NCBI GenBank assembly: GCA_012103455.1 | Contig: WLWT01000001.1 | Span: forward strand, 2,404,001 to 2,468,000 | Length of the DNA stretch: 64,000 bases | Reading direction: 5' to 3' | From: Gammaproteobacteria bacterium | GTDB taxonomy: Bacteria; Pseudomonadota; Gammaproteobacteria; HK1 | Shown: piece after piece, positions 10,809 to 19,023 of the stretch | How positions within the stretch are numbered: the first letter of the stretch is position 1 | How the letters are laid out: each line of letters opens with the position of its first letter | The notes under the pieces: model-generated | Seen by the model: the letters and a program-made list of their open reading frames with translations, nothing else | What the model was told of the DNA's origin: nothing | The model's database searches: none | Made by a program: the position numbers and the translations under genes

Positions 10809-10917
10809 TACGAGGCGAAATATCGAAGGGTCAGGCACGACCCCGAGAAGGCCATCTCCCTCATGATAACAACATGAAGACCACACTACACGCTCATACA
10901 AATCAAGGTTCTGATGG

Positions 10918-12087
10918 TAGCGAGCAGATCGTCTTTACTGAGCAGCAAATCAATGCTGCGCCGCAAGGTTTGCAAGACCAGATGACTAACGGTGGTTATA
11001 GTCAACACGACGGTTACTGGTGGAATCCCGACAGCAAACAACGTTACCACGCGGTCAGCGCTTACTGCCTGCCCAGCGAAGTGATCGATCCTTTGGGCAA
11101 CAGCAGCACCTATGATGCTTACGACACCCACTGGCTAATGCTCCTGCAAACCACTGATGCGCTTGGCAATACTACCACCGCACAGCAAGTCGATTATCAG
11201 GTGCTACAAGCCCAACAAATCATTGATATCAACGGCAATACCAGCGAAGCCCTGTTCGATGCTTTAGGACAGGTGCTGGTCACGTCATTTTATGGTACGG
11301 AAAACGGCAATCCTGTTGGCTTCGATCCGCTGACTGATTACACCATGACCGATGCGCCCGACAGTGACAGTGTGATCAACGATCCGGCCACCTACCTGCA
11401 AAACGCCGCCACTTATTTTTACTACGATCTATCCAGTTGGCAACTAAACAACCAACCGGTGCGTGCCGTGCAACTCACTGCCGAAGATTATCCAGGGCAG
11501 GGCAGACGCATTCCAATCGCCATCACCTACAGCGATGGTTTGGGCCGCGTACCCTGCAAAGCAAAGTACAGGTCGAAAGTGGCGAAGCCCTGGCTGTTAA
11601 TGCCAACGACAAGATCGAAACTATCACTGCCAGTACGCGTTGGTTGACCAGTAATCGCGTGGTGTATAACAACAAAGGCGAGCCGGTCAAACAATACGAA
11701 CCGTATTACAGCAATACTCACGACTTTATTGATAACGAAACGCTTAATAGCTTTGGTGTCAAACTCACGCTGCACTACGATCCTCTGGGTAGAGTGGTAC
11801 GCACCGACACTGCCAAGGGATTTTTCACCAAAGTCGAGTTCAATCCCTGGAGTGAACAACACTACGACGAAAATGATACCGTCACTGACTCTGATTATTA
11901 CATCAGTAACATTGATAACGCCGACTTACCGCAAGAGGAAAGAACGGCCCTGCAAAAAGCCGCCGTATTTTACGATACTCCAGCGGAAAACATTCTGGAT
12001 AATCTTGGCCGTACTATTCGCAGTATCCAGCGCAACAAAACAGAGGCAAGCGGAGCAGTAACCAGCCTCACTGAACACTACGGCTAC
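10918..12087 (+). pseudogene. Frameshifted partial duplicate of the TcB-TcC middle region
   Basis: The segment is a near-identical copy of 6953-8120, coding for about residues 1100-1490 of the upstream TcB-TcC protein. Relative to the parent it has a 2-base insertion around 11545-11549 (GGCCGCGTACC against GGCCGTACC), which breaks the frame into pieces at 10874-11647 and 11437-12129. It has neither the SpvB start nor the RHS core end nor a toxin tip. Extra RHS/TcC fragments downstream of a full gene are common and can serve as recombination donors. This one covers the middle of the protein, so it looks like a decaying duplication rather than a spare toxin tip. Confidence 0.9.
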
Positions 12088-12169
12088 GGGCGCGCTCTTA
12101 AAATAATGTATACACTTATCGATAATTGAGCTATAATCTGGTCTCTTTTGTCAAGAGAAGAACTTGGAT

Positions 12170-12530
12170 TCAAGTGATAAGTGCATAACCCATGACTTTT
12201 CTTGCATCTATTCCAGTCAGTTCCTTAAACATCTCGTAAGGAGTCCTGTAACTAAGGCACTTTCTGGGTCTGCTGTTTAACTTGTCAACCGCTCTAATCA
12301 CCTCTGTTTCGGTGACTTGATCCAGCTCCATGGATTTGGGGAAGTACTGTCTGAGTAACCCATTCCCATTCCCATTCCCATTCCCATTCCCATTCCCATT
12401 CCCATTTTTTCATTTTGCCCTCTTTCCCATGAGTGATAAGGCGTTGCAAAATAGCTTTTACACTTCAACGCCTTGTTGACTGCTGTATGATCTACAAACT
12501 CTTTGCCATGGGAGGATAGTAAAAACAAAA
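12170..12530 (-). pseudogene. IS30-family transposase remnant (C-terminal half)
   Basis: Reading the minus strand, two blocks of an IS30-type DDE transposase are visible. The first (about 12530-12410) contains HGKEFVDH, then a CKSYFATPYHSWERGQNE motif. The second (about 12358-12170) contains GLLRQYFPK, RPRKCLSYRTPYEMF and ends ARKVMGYALIT before a TGA. In intact IS30 transposases ERGxNENTNGLLRQYFPK is continuous, with the catalytic Glu in this stretch. Here a run of eight CCCATT hexamers lies exactly between the blocks and the reading frame changes across it. The N-terminal helix-turn-helix half is missing. The remnant abuts the partial TcB-TcC duplicate. Confidence 0.8.
12359..12406. repeat. 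Hexanucleotide tandem repeat (CCCATT)x8 inside IS30 remnant
   Basis: Eight perfect head-to-tail copies of CCCATT (GGGAAT on the transposase strand) span 48 bases. They replace the codons that should read Asn-Thr-Asn-Gly in the IS30 transposase. The AATGGG at the downstream edge is itself the Asn-Gly codon pair, so the array probably grew by slippage from that hexamer. Confidence 0.97.
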
Positions 12531-12735
12531 GCCCATTCCAGCTCAAAGCCGAGGTATTGGATGGTGGGGCGAAAAGGCGTTGATAGCTCTGCGCCGGGGA
12601 GGATTGGTCGGGTGGGGGGGTAGGCCTACAGTTGACGAGCGCGGCGCGTACGACATACAAGCTGCGCGCTCAACGACCCCAATGACGCGCGTGCGCTGTC
12701 CCTGGCGGTCTGTCGGCCAGATGGGGTCATTGACA

Positions 12736-13989
12736 TCAGTTCGTCAAAGCCAACGGCGGCGCACGTGGCTGCACCAGCCCTTGCAGAGCAGTGTGTTCGA
12801 GAATGCGCGAAATGACGCCAGGCTCGGTCATGACAGCAATCACTTGCAACTCGCCGCCACAATGAGGGCACTGCTTCATATCAATGGCGAACACCCGCTT
12901 AAGTCGGGCCATCGAACTCAACGGCGTCCTGCCAACATGGGACACGCATTCATCGTTCGCACTCACTTGGCTCGCCACCTTGGGGCGAGCCACGATGTCG
13001 GCTCGTTCGCGCGCATTGGGCGCGAATAATCCGTGGTCTCTCACCCAATGAGCCTTGGGGCGCGGCACCAGCGCCGCCCATCGCGCGATGAAGTCCTGCG
13101 GCTCGAACAATACGTGTGTGGTGCCGTCGCTAAACGCGCGCTTCAACTCAAGCACCACCCACCCGTCACCCTCAATGCTTAGGCGTTCTTGCGCTATCGG
13201 ACCTCGCGCCCTGTAACGGCACACTCGTTCGAGCTTGGCCCGTTCATGCGCTTCACAAGCAACGGCGCAGTTCAGCGAGAACCCATCACCCGCGCCGGTC
13301 AATGGCTTCGCTGTCGCGCCGCTCGGCTCCACAGCCAACAACGGATCGTGCAACCGCATCGTGGCGCGTCCAGCGCGAGGGCCAGCGGCGATGACAGAGC
13401 GTATTGCTGCGCCCGCCAGTTGTTCGTAGGGTGAGTCCATCTCCAGGTCAAGGTAAGGCTGCCCGGCCTCGGCCACTCGCACACCGGCACGCACCAGCGT
13501 GCGGGTGACGCGGGGAATAATAGGCGTGAGTAAGGTGTTGAGTGTCTCTGGACGTAAGGCCTCGGCCCGTGGAAAACAAACCTTGCCGTGCTTGAAACTG
13601 TAGGCGCCGTCAAGCGCCAGAACGTGCAGATGCACATTCAGGTTCAATTTCGAGCCGAAGCGCTGAATGAATGTCACCATGCCAGTGCGCGCCCCGTTGC
13701 AGTGGCGCACGCCTGCGCGCTTTAGCAGCGCTGTTGACAGCGCACGGATGACCACACCAAGCACACGGCTAAGCCATTGGGGCTGCGCTGCAAACAGCAT
13801 GCGTAGAGGCCACGGAAATGACAGCACCCATTGGCGATAGGGTGCTTTCGGTAGCACGTTGCCGACTAGGTGTGCGCCACTCTCCGCCATGCGCCGCGAC
13901 GCGCACGACGGGCACCAGCCGCGGCGCTTACAACTAAACGCCACTAAATGCTCGTGACGACACCCCGTGCATTTTGCAGTGCAGCGCAC
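12736..13989 (-). CDS. IS91-family transposase, probably 5'-truncated
   Basis: The 417-residue product matches IS91/IS801-type rolling-circle transposases. It has an N-terminal zinc region (CTGC near residue 7, CPSC near 27), a run containing YRQWVLSFPWPLR, the metal-binding HxH motif in NVHLHVLALDG, and a candidate catalytic Tyr in VCRYRARGP. A second zinc pair, CPHCGG, lies near the C-terminus. Full-length relatives carry another N-terminal segment before the first Cys pair. Here the frame is open for some codons upstream of the first Met but does not show that segment, so the protein is probably truncated. The element moves by single-strand transposition without target duplication and can carry neighbouring DNA. 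The second copy of its middle at 1-404 makes this the right border of the Tc island. Confidence 0.85.
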   Translation of the reverse strand: MRCTAKCTGCRHEHLVAFSCKRRGWCPSCASRRMAESGAHLVGNVLPKAPYRQWVLSFPWPLRMLFAAQPQWLSRVLGVVIRALSTALLKRAGVRHCNGARTGMVTFIQRFGSKLNLNVHLHVLALDGAYSFKHGKVCFPRAEALRPETLNTLLTPIIPRVTRTLVRAGVRVAEAGQPYLDLEMDSPYEQLAGAAIRSVIAAGPRAGRATMRLHDPLLAVEPSGATAKPLTGAGDGFSLNCAVACEAHERAKLERVCRYRARGPIAQERLSIEGDGWVVLELKRAFSDGTTHVLFEPQDFIARWAALVPRPKAHWVRDHGLFAPNARERADIVARPKVASQVSANDECVSHVGRTPLSSMARLKRVFAIDMKQCPHCGGELQVIAVMTEPGVISRILEHTALQGLVQPRAPPLALTN

Positions 13990-14751
13990 TTCGCGTGCTC
14001 GCGCAGTGGGCCAACGGCGCGATTGTGCGCCGCTCGATACGTGGCATACGTAGGCCCGTGGCTCGGTTATTGTTCATTGTCCAGGGCAGCCGTTCGTCGG
14101 GGCGCGACGGGTCGGGAGAATGGACGCCTTTCCACCAATCCGCGCTGCTGCATCAGAATTCGCGTGATTCTGCGAACCTGATCACCCACGCAGGCTCTGC
14201 CAGAAATCCGCCCAGTGCCAAGTGGTCACCGGAAACCTGCGCAGTTACCGTAGTTGGCTGGACGTAGGCGCACCGCTTCCCAAGCTGGTGGCCTACTGAA
14301 GCGGACACTCGTGAGCACGATGCCAACGTCCTGAAATGACTATCCTTTGCCCCATCGCCAACTCGATGGTTTGGCAATTCGTGACCCGCTGTACATCGAT
14401 TGCATCTGGCGTAGCCTCAGACAGATCACCTAGTGCCTACACAGTCCAGGCCAGCTACCTGCGTCAATCAAGACCGAGTTCAATGAGACTCTGAAGTATT
14501 CGTGGTGCAAGAACTGGGGTCATTGACTGCGCGCTCAGACGTCACAAAAAAGTGTAAAGAATTCCGACATCCCTTCTGCTTGATCGGCAGCCATCCGCTT
14601 CAAGTCTTTTGGTCTTAGCTAACGAACCAAGGGAAGGTTCAGTTGAGCGGCGGGGAGGGATATCGCTCCAACCGCATGTACGTTGCCATCGGTTGTCCTT
14701 AGGCCGCACCGCTAAGCCGCGTGGACCGAGTGCGTCTGGAGTCGAGTCCAA
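13990..14751. other. Gap between IS91 element and nnrD remnant, no recognised gene
   Basis: No open frame here has recognisable family motifs on either strand. The sequence is probably debris from insertions and deletions. The string TGGGGTCATTGAC occurs both just outside the transposase stop (12722-12734) and at 14516-14528, and might mark element ends, but I cannot prove this. Confidence 0.5.
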
Positions 14752-14820
14752 GTGCGCCGACGCCTACACATCGTCCGGCGTTGCGAACTCGCCAGGCTTT
14801 ACCAGCGGCAGCCAGCGCTG

Positions 14821-15507
14821 ATGAGCGCCCGGGCGGCGGCGCGCGCCGGCGCCGGATTAGTGAGCTTGGTTACCCACGAAACCCACGCGGCCATGGTTGT
14901 GATGGCCTGTCTGGAGGTGATGGTGCACGGTGCCGGCGCACCGCCGCAGCTAGGGCGTTTCCTCGACAGGGCTACGGTACTTGCCGCCGGGCCGGGATTG
15001 GGTCAGGAGGCGTGGGGTAGGAAGCTGTTCGAGTCGGTTTGCCGCGCACCTAAGCCAATCGTGCTCGATGCCGACGGTCTCAATTGGCTGGCCCGTCTGG
15101 GCGGGCACCGTGATGACTGGATCTTGACCCCGCACCCAGCGGAGGCGGGCCGCCTCCTAGGCGTGTCTACGGCAACGGTGCAGGAGGACCGCTTCGCTGT
15201 CGCGCGGGCTATCGCCGAGCGCTTCGGTGGGGTTTGTGTGCTGAAAGGGCCCGGTACCGTAGTGGATAACGGGACGGACACCGTGGTGGTGACCACGGGC
15301 AATCCTGGCATGGCCAGCGGTGGTTCCGGCGATGTGCTGACCGGCGTTATCGCTGCCTTGCTCGGGCAGGGGTTGGCCGCTTTTGATGCCGCCACTATAG
15401 GCGCGTGTTGGCACGGTTATGCGGGTGATCTGGCCGCTGCTGACGGCGAGCGTGGCATGTTGGCGACGGATGTGATCGAACATCTGCGCCGGGCTGGAAA
15501 CCCTTAA
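14821..15507 (+). pseudogene. nnrD: 5'-truncated ADP-dependent NAD(P)H-hydrate dehydratase (NnrD domain)
   Basis: The product carries the ribokinase-like NnrD domain of the YjeF family, which repairs hydrated NAD(P)H. Visible motifs are the AAARAGAGLVSL start of the conserved core, AAGPGLGQ, PIVLDADGLNWL, ILTPHPAEAGRLL, and the ATP-site loop NPGMASGGSGDVLTG with its catalytic Asp. Family proteins usually have an N-terminal YjeF_N epimerase domain, or at least a complete kinase-fold start with a GG motif. Both are missing here, and the frame upstream (open back to 14752) is not family-like. The loss lies at the edge of the IS-rich region, so a rearrangement probably removed the 5' part. The nnrD-amiB order is normal for gammaproteobacteria, but the usual tsaE between them is absent. 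Confidence 0.8.
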
Positions 15508-15529
15508 TGGTGTGTTTAAGTCATGTTTT

Positions 15530-15547
15530 CATATAGTTAACTATATG
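15530..15547. promoter_or_regulatory. AT-rich perfect palindrome upstream of amiB
   Basis: CATATAGTTAACTATATG is an 18-base perfect inverted repeat centred on GTTAAC. A second, imperfect AT-rich palindrome follows at about 15545-15565. It lies about 100 bases before the amiB start in an AT-rich stretch that contrasts with the GC-rich surroundings. It could be an operator or part of a promoter; no regulator is suggested by the sequence. Confidence 0.4.
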
Positions 15548-15644
15548 AATTGAATGAAAATTCATATGAGTAGTTAATGTTCTACTTGAAATAACGCTAA
15601 TAACTGTTTTACATTGGCGCTGTGTTTGTTCGCCAGTTAGTCAC

Positions 15645-16979
15645 ATGCGCTGTTCAAGTCTTGTTTTGCTGACAGTGTTCGCCGCTGTGGGGGTCACACT
15701 TGTAGCCGAGCCCGTCAAAGCTGCCCAGACCACAGTGCAAGCACTGCACGTCCAAACGGTGGCGGGCCAATCGCGCATCATTTTCGATGTGTCCGAACCG
15801 TTGGCCGCTCATCAGATCTTCACCCTCGGCAATCCGGACCGGTTGGTCATAGACATGCGCGATGCGCGTTTGGCGCCTACCGTGGCCTCCGCGGCCTCGC
15901 ATCCCCCACTCATCAAGTCCGTTCGCTTCGGGCTGCGCAATACCACGGATCTGCGGATGGTCCTAGATGTTGTCGAGCCCGTGCGGGCCAAAAGCTTTAT
16001 GTTAGGGCCAGATGAGCGGCACGGTCACCGGCTGGTGGTGTATCTACACGGGCGCAGCACACCGCGGCAAAAAAGCAACCCAACACCTGGCAGTCCAGCA
16101 GCCGGTGACGTAACTCTTGGGGCCAGGTCGATCGTCATTGCTATAGATGCTGGTCACGGTGGCGCCGATCCCGGCGCTATTGGCGCCGGGGGGACTTACG
16201 AGAAAGACATCACACTGTCTATCGCCAAGCGCTTAGCCGGCGAGATTAATGCTATGCGTGGATTTCGCGGGGTGCTGATCAGGAAGGGCGATGAGTATCT
16301 GCGCCTTCGCACCCGCATCGCCAGGGCGCGTCGCTCCAAGGCCGATCTGTTGGTTTCCATTCATGCCGATGCATTTAAGGACAGGCGGGTAAGAGGCTCA
16401 TCGGTCTGGGTGTTATCGTCCGAAGGTGCATCCAGTGAGGCGCGCTGGCTTGTGGCGCAGGAGAATGCGGCGGATCTTGTAGGCGGCGTCAGTCTGGATG
16501 ACAAGGATGAGCTGTTAAAGCAGGTGATCTTGGATCTCTCTCAGACTGCCACGCTCAACGACAGCGTTGAGGTCGCTAATGTGACCTTGAACGAGTTGCG
16601 TAAGCTTGGCCGGGTGCACAAGCGCACCGTTCAGCGGGCCGGATTCATGGTGTTGAAGGCACCGGATATTCCTTCCATTTTAGTGGAAGCTGCGTTTATC
16701 TCCAATCCTGCGGAAGAACGGCGCTTGCGCGACGCTAAGCACCAAAGGCGGCTGGCCCAGTCTATAGCGCGGGGTATTCGCGGCTATTTCGAGCGCAAGC
16801 CGCCGCCCGGCACTGCGCTCGCAGTTCGCTCCCGGCATGTTATCAGTCCAGGCGAGACGCTGAGCGCTATCGCCACGCGCTACGACATCAGTGTGCGAGC
16901 GTTGCGCGAGTCGAACAATCTGGCCTCCGATCGGTTGCGGGTGGGGCAAGTATTGCGTATACCCGGCCAAGGGAGTTAG
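15645..16979 (+). CDS. amiB: N-acetylmuramoyl-L-alanine amidase AmiB (AMIN-Amidase_3-LysM)
   Basis: This periplasmic zinc amidase removes stem peptides from septal peptidoglycan during cell separation. The 444 residues begin with a signal peptide (about 1-26, cleavage near VKAAQ). An AMIN domain follows (about 30-135, with RIIFDVSEP and RLVIDMRDARL). The Amidase_3 catalytic domain spans about 163-380: IAIDAGHGGADPGAIG supplies the first His, YEKDITL a Glu, VSIHADAF the second His and ILVEAAFISNP the catalytic Glu. A C-terminal LysM (about 397-440, ISPGETLSAIATRYDI) binds glycan. Length and order are normal for AmiB. mutL, its usual downstream neighbour, is absent; the next gene is a convergent hflD remnant. 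Confidence 0.95.
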   Translation: MRCSSLVLLTVFAAVGVTLVAEPVKAAQTTVQALHVQTVAGQSRIIFDVSEPLAAHQIFTLGNPDRLVIDMRDARLAPTVASAASHPPLIKSVRFGLRNTTDLRMVLDVVEPVRAKSFMLGPDERHGHRLVVYLHGRSTPRQKSNPTPGSPAAGDVTLGARSIVIAIDAGHGGADPGAIGAGGTYEKDITLSIAKRLAGEINAMRGFRGVLIRKGDEYLRLRTRIARARRSKADLLVSIHADAFKDRRVRGSSVWVLSSEGASSEARWLVAQENAADLVGGVSLDDKDELLKQVILDLSQTATLNDSVEVANVTLNELRKLGRVHKRTVQRAGFMVLKAPDIPSILVEAAFISNPAEERRLRDAKHQRRLAQSIARGIRGYFERKPPPGTALAVRSRHVISPGETLSAIATRYDISVRALRESNNLASDRLRVGQVLRIPGQGS

Positions 16980-17003
16980 GGCCTGAGGAAGTCGGGGCAG
17001 GGA

Positions 17004-17649
17004 TCACGTTTCGTGCTCTAGCGCTGCTGCTGCCACATTCAAGACATGGGACCGGGTGAACAGCAGGCGGCGGCATGAGCCACCCGATTGGCGCCACAAA
17101 ACCGCCGCCCGGATGGCCGCCAATAGTAGGGCGCGGATGAGGTTCGCATTACTCGAGTCGCTTTAAGTGAGCCGGTTCTGCGCGCACCATACTGCGCGGC
17201 GTGAGCAGGCTTATCCGTGCGCGGTAGATACGCGCCAGAACTTCTATCATTTCCGTCTCTAATGAGTCATCGGCGCGCAGGCGATTGTTGGCTTCGATGA
17301 TACCGTCGCGAATGGCATTAAGACGCGGCGCGCTTTTGATGAATGAACGCTCTAGGGTTAGTAAGTGCGCTGACATAGCGGGTTATTTTCAGATCCGCAT
17401 ATCCGGCGCCGTGGCCCGATTGGTGTTGCAGCGTCTTGCAGCCTAACCGCATCTCTTGGGGATAAAGATCTCCAGGACACTATCGGCCTCCAAGGCAAGC
17501 ACGCTGCGGATGCTGGCGCGTAGCGCAAGATGCGGTGCCGAGCCTTCCACTGCGATACGTTGAACCAGGGCCGCTGCTTGATCGATCCCCGCCAAGGCCA
17601 GTACCCGCTCCCGTTCGCTTTCTTGTGAGCCGAATAAGTATCTCAACAT
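17004..17649 (-). pseudogene. hflD: hflD (lysogenization regulator homologue) with two frameshifts
   Basis: Three successive frames on the minus strand together match HflD, a small membrane-associated protein encoded after mnmA in gammaproteobacteria. Part 1 (17649-17443) has VLALAGIDQAAALVQRIA and SIRSVLALEADSV. Part 2 (about 17440-17149) has ITRYVSAHLLTLERSF and ARISLLTPRSMV. Part 3 (about 17150-17004) has [20 protein letters not shown] and ends at a TGA at 17004-17006. Frame changes occur near 17443-17460 and near 17150. The conserved order mnmA-hflD supports the call. Either the gene is dead or the sequence has two indel errors. Confidence 0.85.
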
Positions 17650-17680
17650 CGCACGCTGCCTGAACTGTCTCTATCGCGGC

Positions 17681-18838
17681 TTAGTGTGCTGTCCAACTCG
17701 CTTCGATGATCGCACCACCCAAGCACTCTTCCCCATCGTAGAACACGATAAATTGTCCGGGGGTAATGGCCCGCTGGGGCAGTTCGAAGAGCACTTCCAA
17801 TAACCCACCGGCGCCGGCTGCGACCCGGCAGGCCTGATCAGGCTGGCGGTAACGGGTCTTGGCGGTGGCGTAGAAGGTACCCCCAGGTGGCGTGCCTGCG
17901 ATCCAATGGGCCCGTGATGCCCGCACGGTATTGCTGTAGAGCAAAGGATGATGGGTCCCTTGAACCACCTGTAGCGTGTTGTCGGTAACGCACTTTGCAT
18001 AGACGTACCAAGGCTCATTGGTCGTGCCCGCCACGCCGCCTATGCCAATGCCTCGGCGCTGCCCGATGGTGTAGAAAACGGCGCCGCGGTGGCTGCCCAC
18101 TAGCCGACCGCGCTGATCGAGTATGGGGCCCTGTTGGCCGCGCAAGAATCTACCTAGGAATTGCCTAAAAGGCCGCTCGCCTATAAAGCAAATGCCGGTG
18201 CTGTCGCGTTTGTCATGGGTGGGCAGGCCGCGGGCAGCGGCGAGGGTGCGGACCTCGGACTTGTGTAACTCACCCAATGGGAATTCAACGGCGGCGAGGG
18301 CCGACTGCGACAAGGCGTGAAGAAAATACGTTTGATCTTTACTCCTGTCCTTGGCTCTTAACAATTTAATATCCGAATCTTCGTGCACTACGCGGGCGTA
18401 GTGTCCGGTGGCCACTTTTTCAGCGCCCAGCCATTCGGCATGGGCTTTGAATTCTTTGAACTTTATTTCTCTATTGCAGATGACGTCGGGATTGGGCGTG
18501 CGCCCGGCCTCGTGTTCACGCAAGAATTCGGTAAATACCCGATCCCAATACTCGGTGGCGAAGTTGACGGTGCGAAGTTCGATGCCGAGCACGCTAGCTA
18601 CGCGCTCTGCGTCTGCCAGATCGGTGGCCGCAGAGCACCCTTGTGCATCGTCTTCTTCCCAATTTTTCATGAACAAACCGGTAACGCGATGGCCCGCATC
18701 CGCCAATAAAGACGCGGTAACAGAAGAATCAACGCCCCCGGACATGCCGGCCACGAAGTGAGTCTTATGCGAGGATCTTCCCCGATCTGATAGAGAGGCC
18801 TTACCGGATATAGGAGTGGAAGCGGCGGTAGGCGGCAA
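17681..18838 (-). CDS. mnmA: tRNA-specific 2-thiouridylase MnmA
   Basis: MnmA adds the 2-thio group to U34 of Lys, Glu and Gln tRNAs using sulfur relayed by TusE. The PP-loop GMSGGVDSS is near residues 31-39. GLFMKNWEEDD, NPDVICNREIKF (first catalytic Cys), GHYARV, KDQTYFLH and DSTGICFIGER (second catalytic Cys) are all present. The C-terminal beta domain ends in FIVFYDGEECLGGAII. The length is normal for the family. The frame opens with a TTG codon at 18838, and the first ~25 residues are not conserved, so the true start is uncertain. hflD remains follow 31 bases downstream, the normal gene order. Confidence 0.95.
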   Translation of the reverse strand: MPPTAASTPISGKASLSDRGRSSHKTHFVAGMSGGVDSSVTASLLADAGHRVTGLFMKNWEEDDAQGCSAATDLADAERVASVLGIELRTVNFATEYWDRVFTEFLREHEAGRTPNPDVICNREIKFKEFKAHAEWLGAEKVATGHYARVVHEDSDIKLLRAKDRSKDQTYFLHALSQSALAAVEFPLGELHKSEVRTLAAARGLPTHDKRDSTGICFIGERPFRQFLGRFLRGQQGPILDQRGRLVGSHRGAVFYTIGQRRGIGIGGVAGTTNEPWYVYAKCVTDNTLQVVQGTHHPLLYSNTVRASRAHWIAGTPPGGTFYATAKTRYRQPDQACRVAAGAGGLLEVLFELPQRAITPGQFIVFYDGEECLGGAIIEASWTAH

Positions 18839-19023
18839 TGGCGTAAACCTTGGCTGATGGCATGGACAGAGGCCGCAAAATATACATCGTCAGCAAGCGC
18901 CCGGATGCATTTGCTACCAGGGCGCGGCCACTGTGCATTGAGGGTGCGCGGGTGAGTCTGTTTCCTGGCTCGCTCTAAAGTGCGAAAATACGCTGCCATT
19001 TTATGCGCGGGCATTCGCTCACA

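Noticed and set aside
12359..12406. Possible CRISPR array
   Set aside because: The repeat unit is six bases with no spacers; it is a simple tandem repeat.
12580..13029. Plus-strand 149-codon frame
   Set aside because: It mostly overlaps the IS91 transposase in antisense and has no protein-family pattern.
14380..14530. Possible IS3-type transposase scrap (IKTEFNETLKYSW)
   Set aside because: Only about 20 residues could be read and they do not match a transposase motif clearly.
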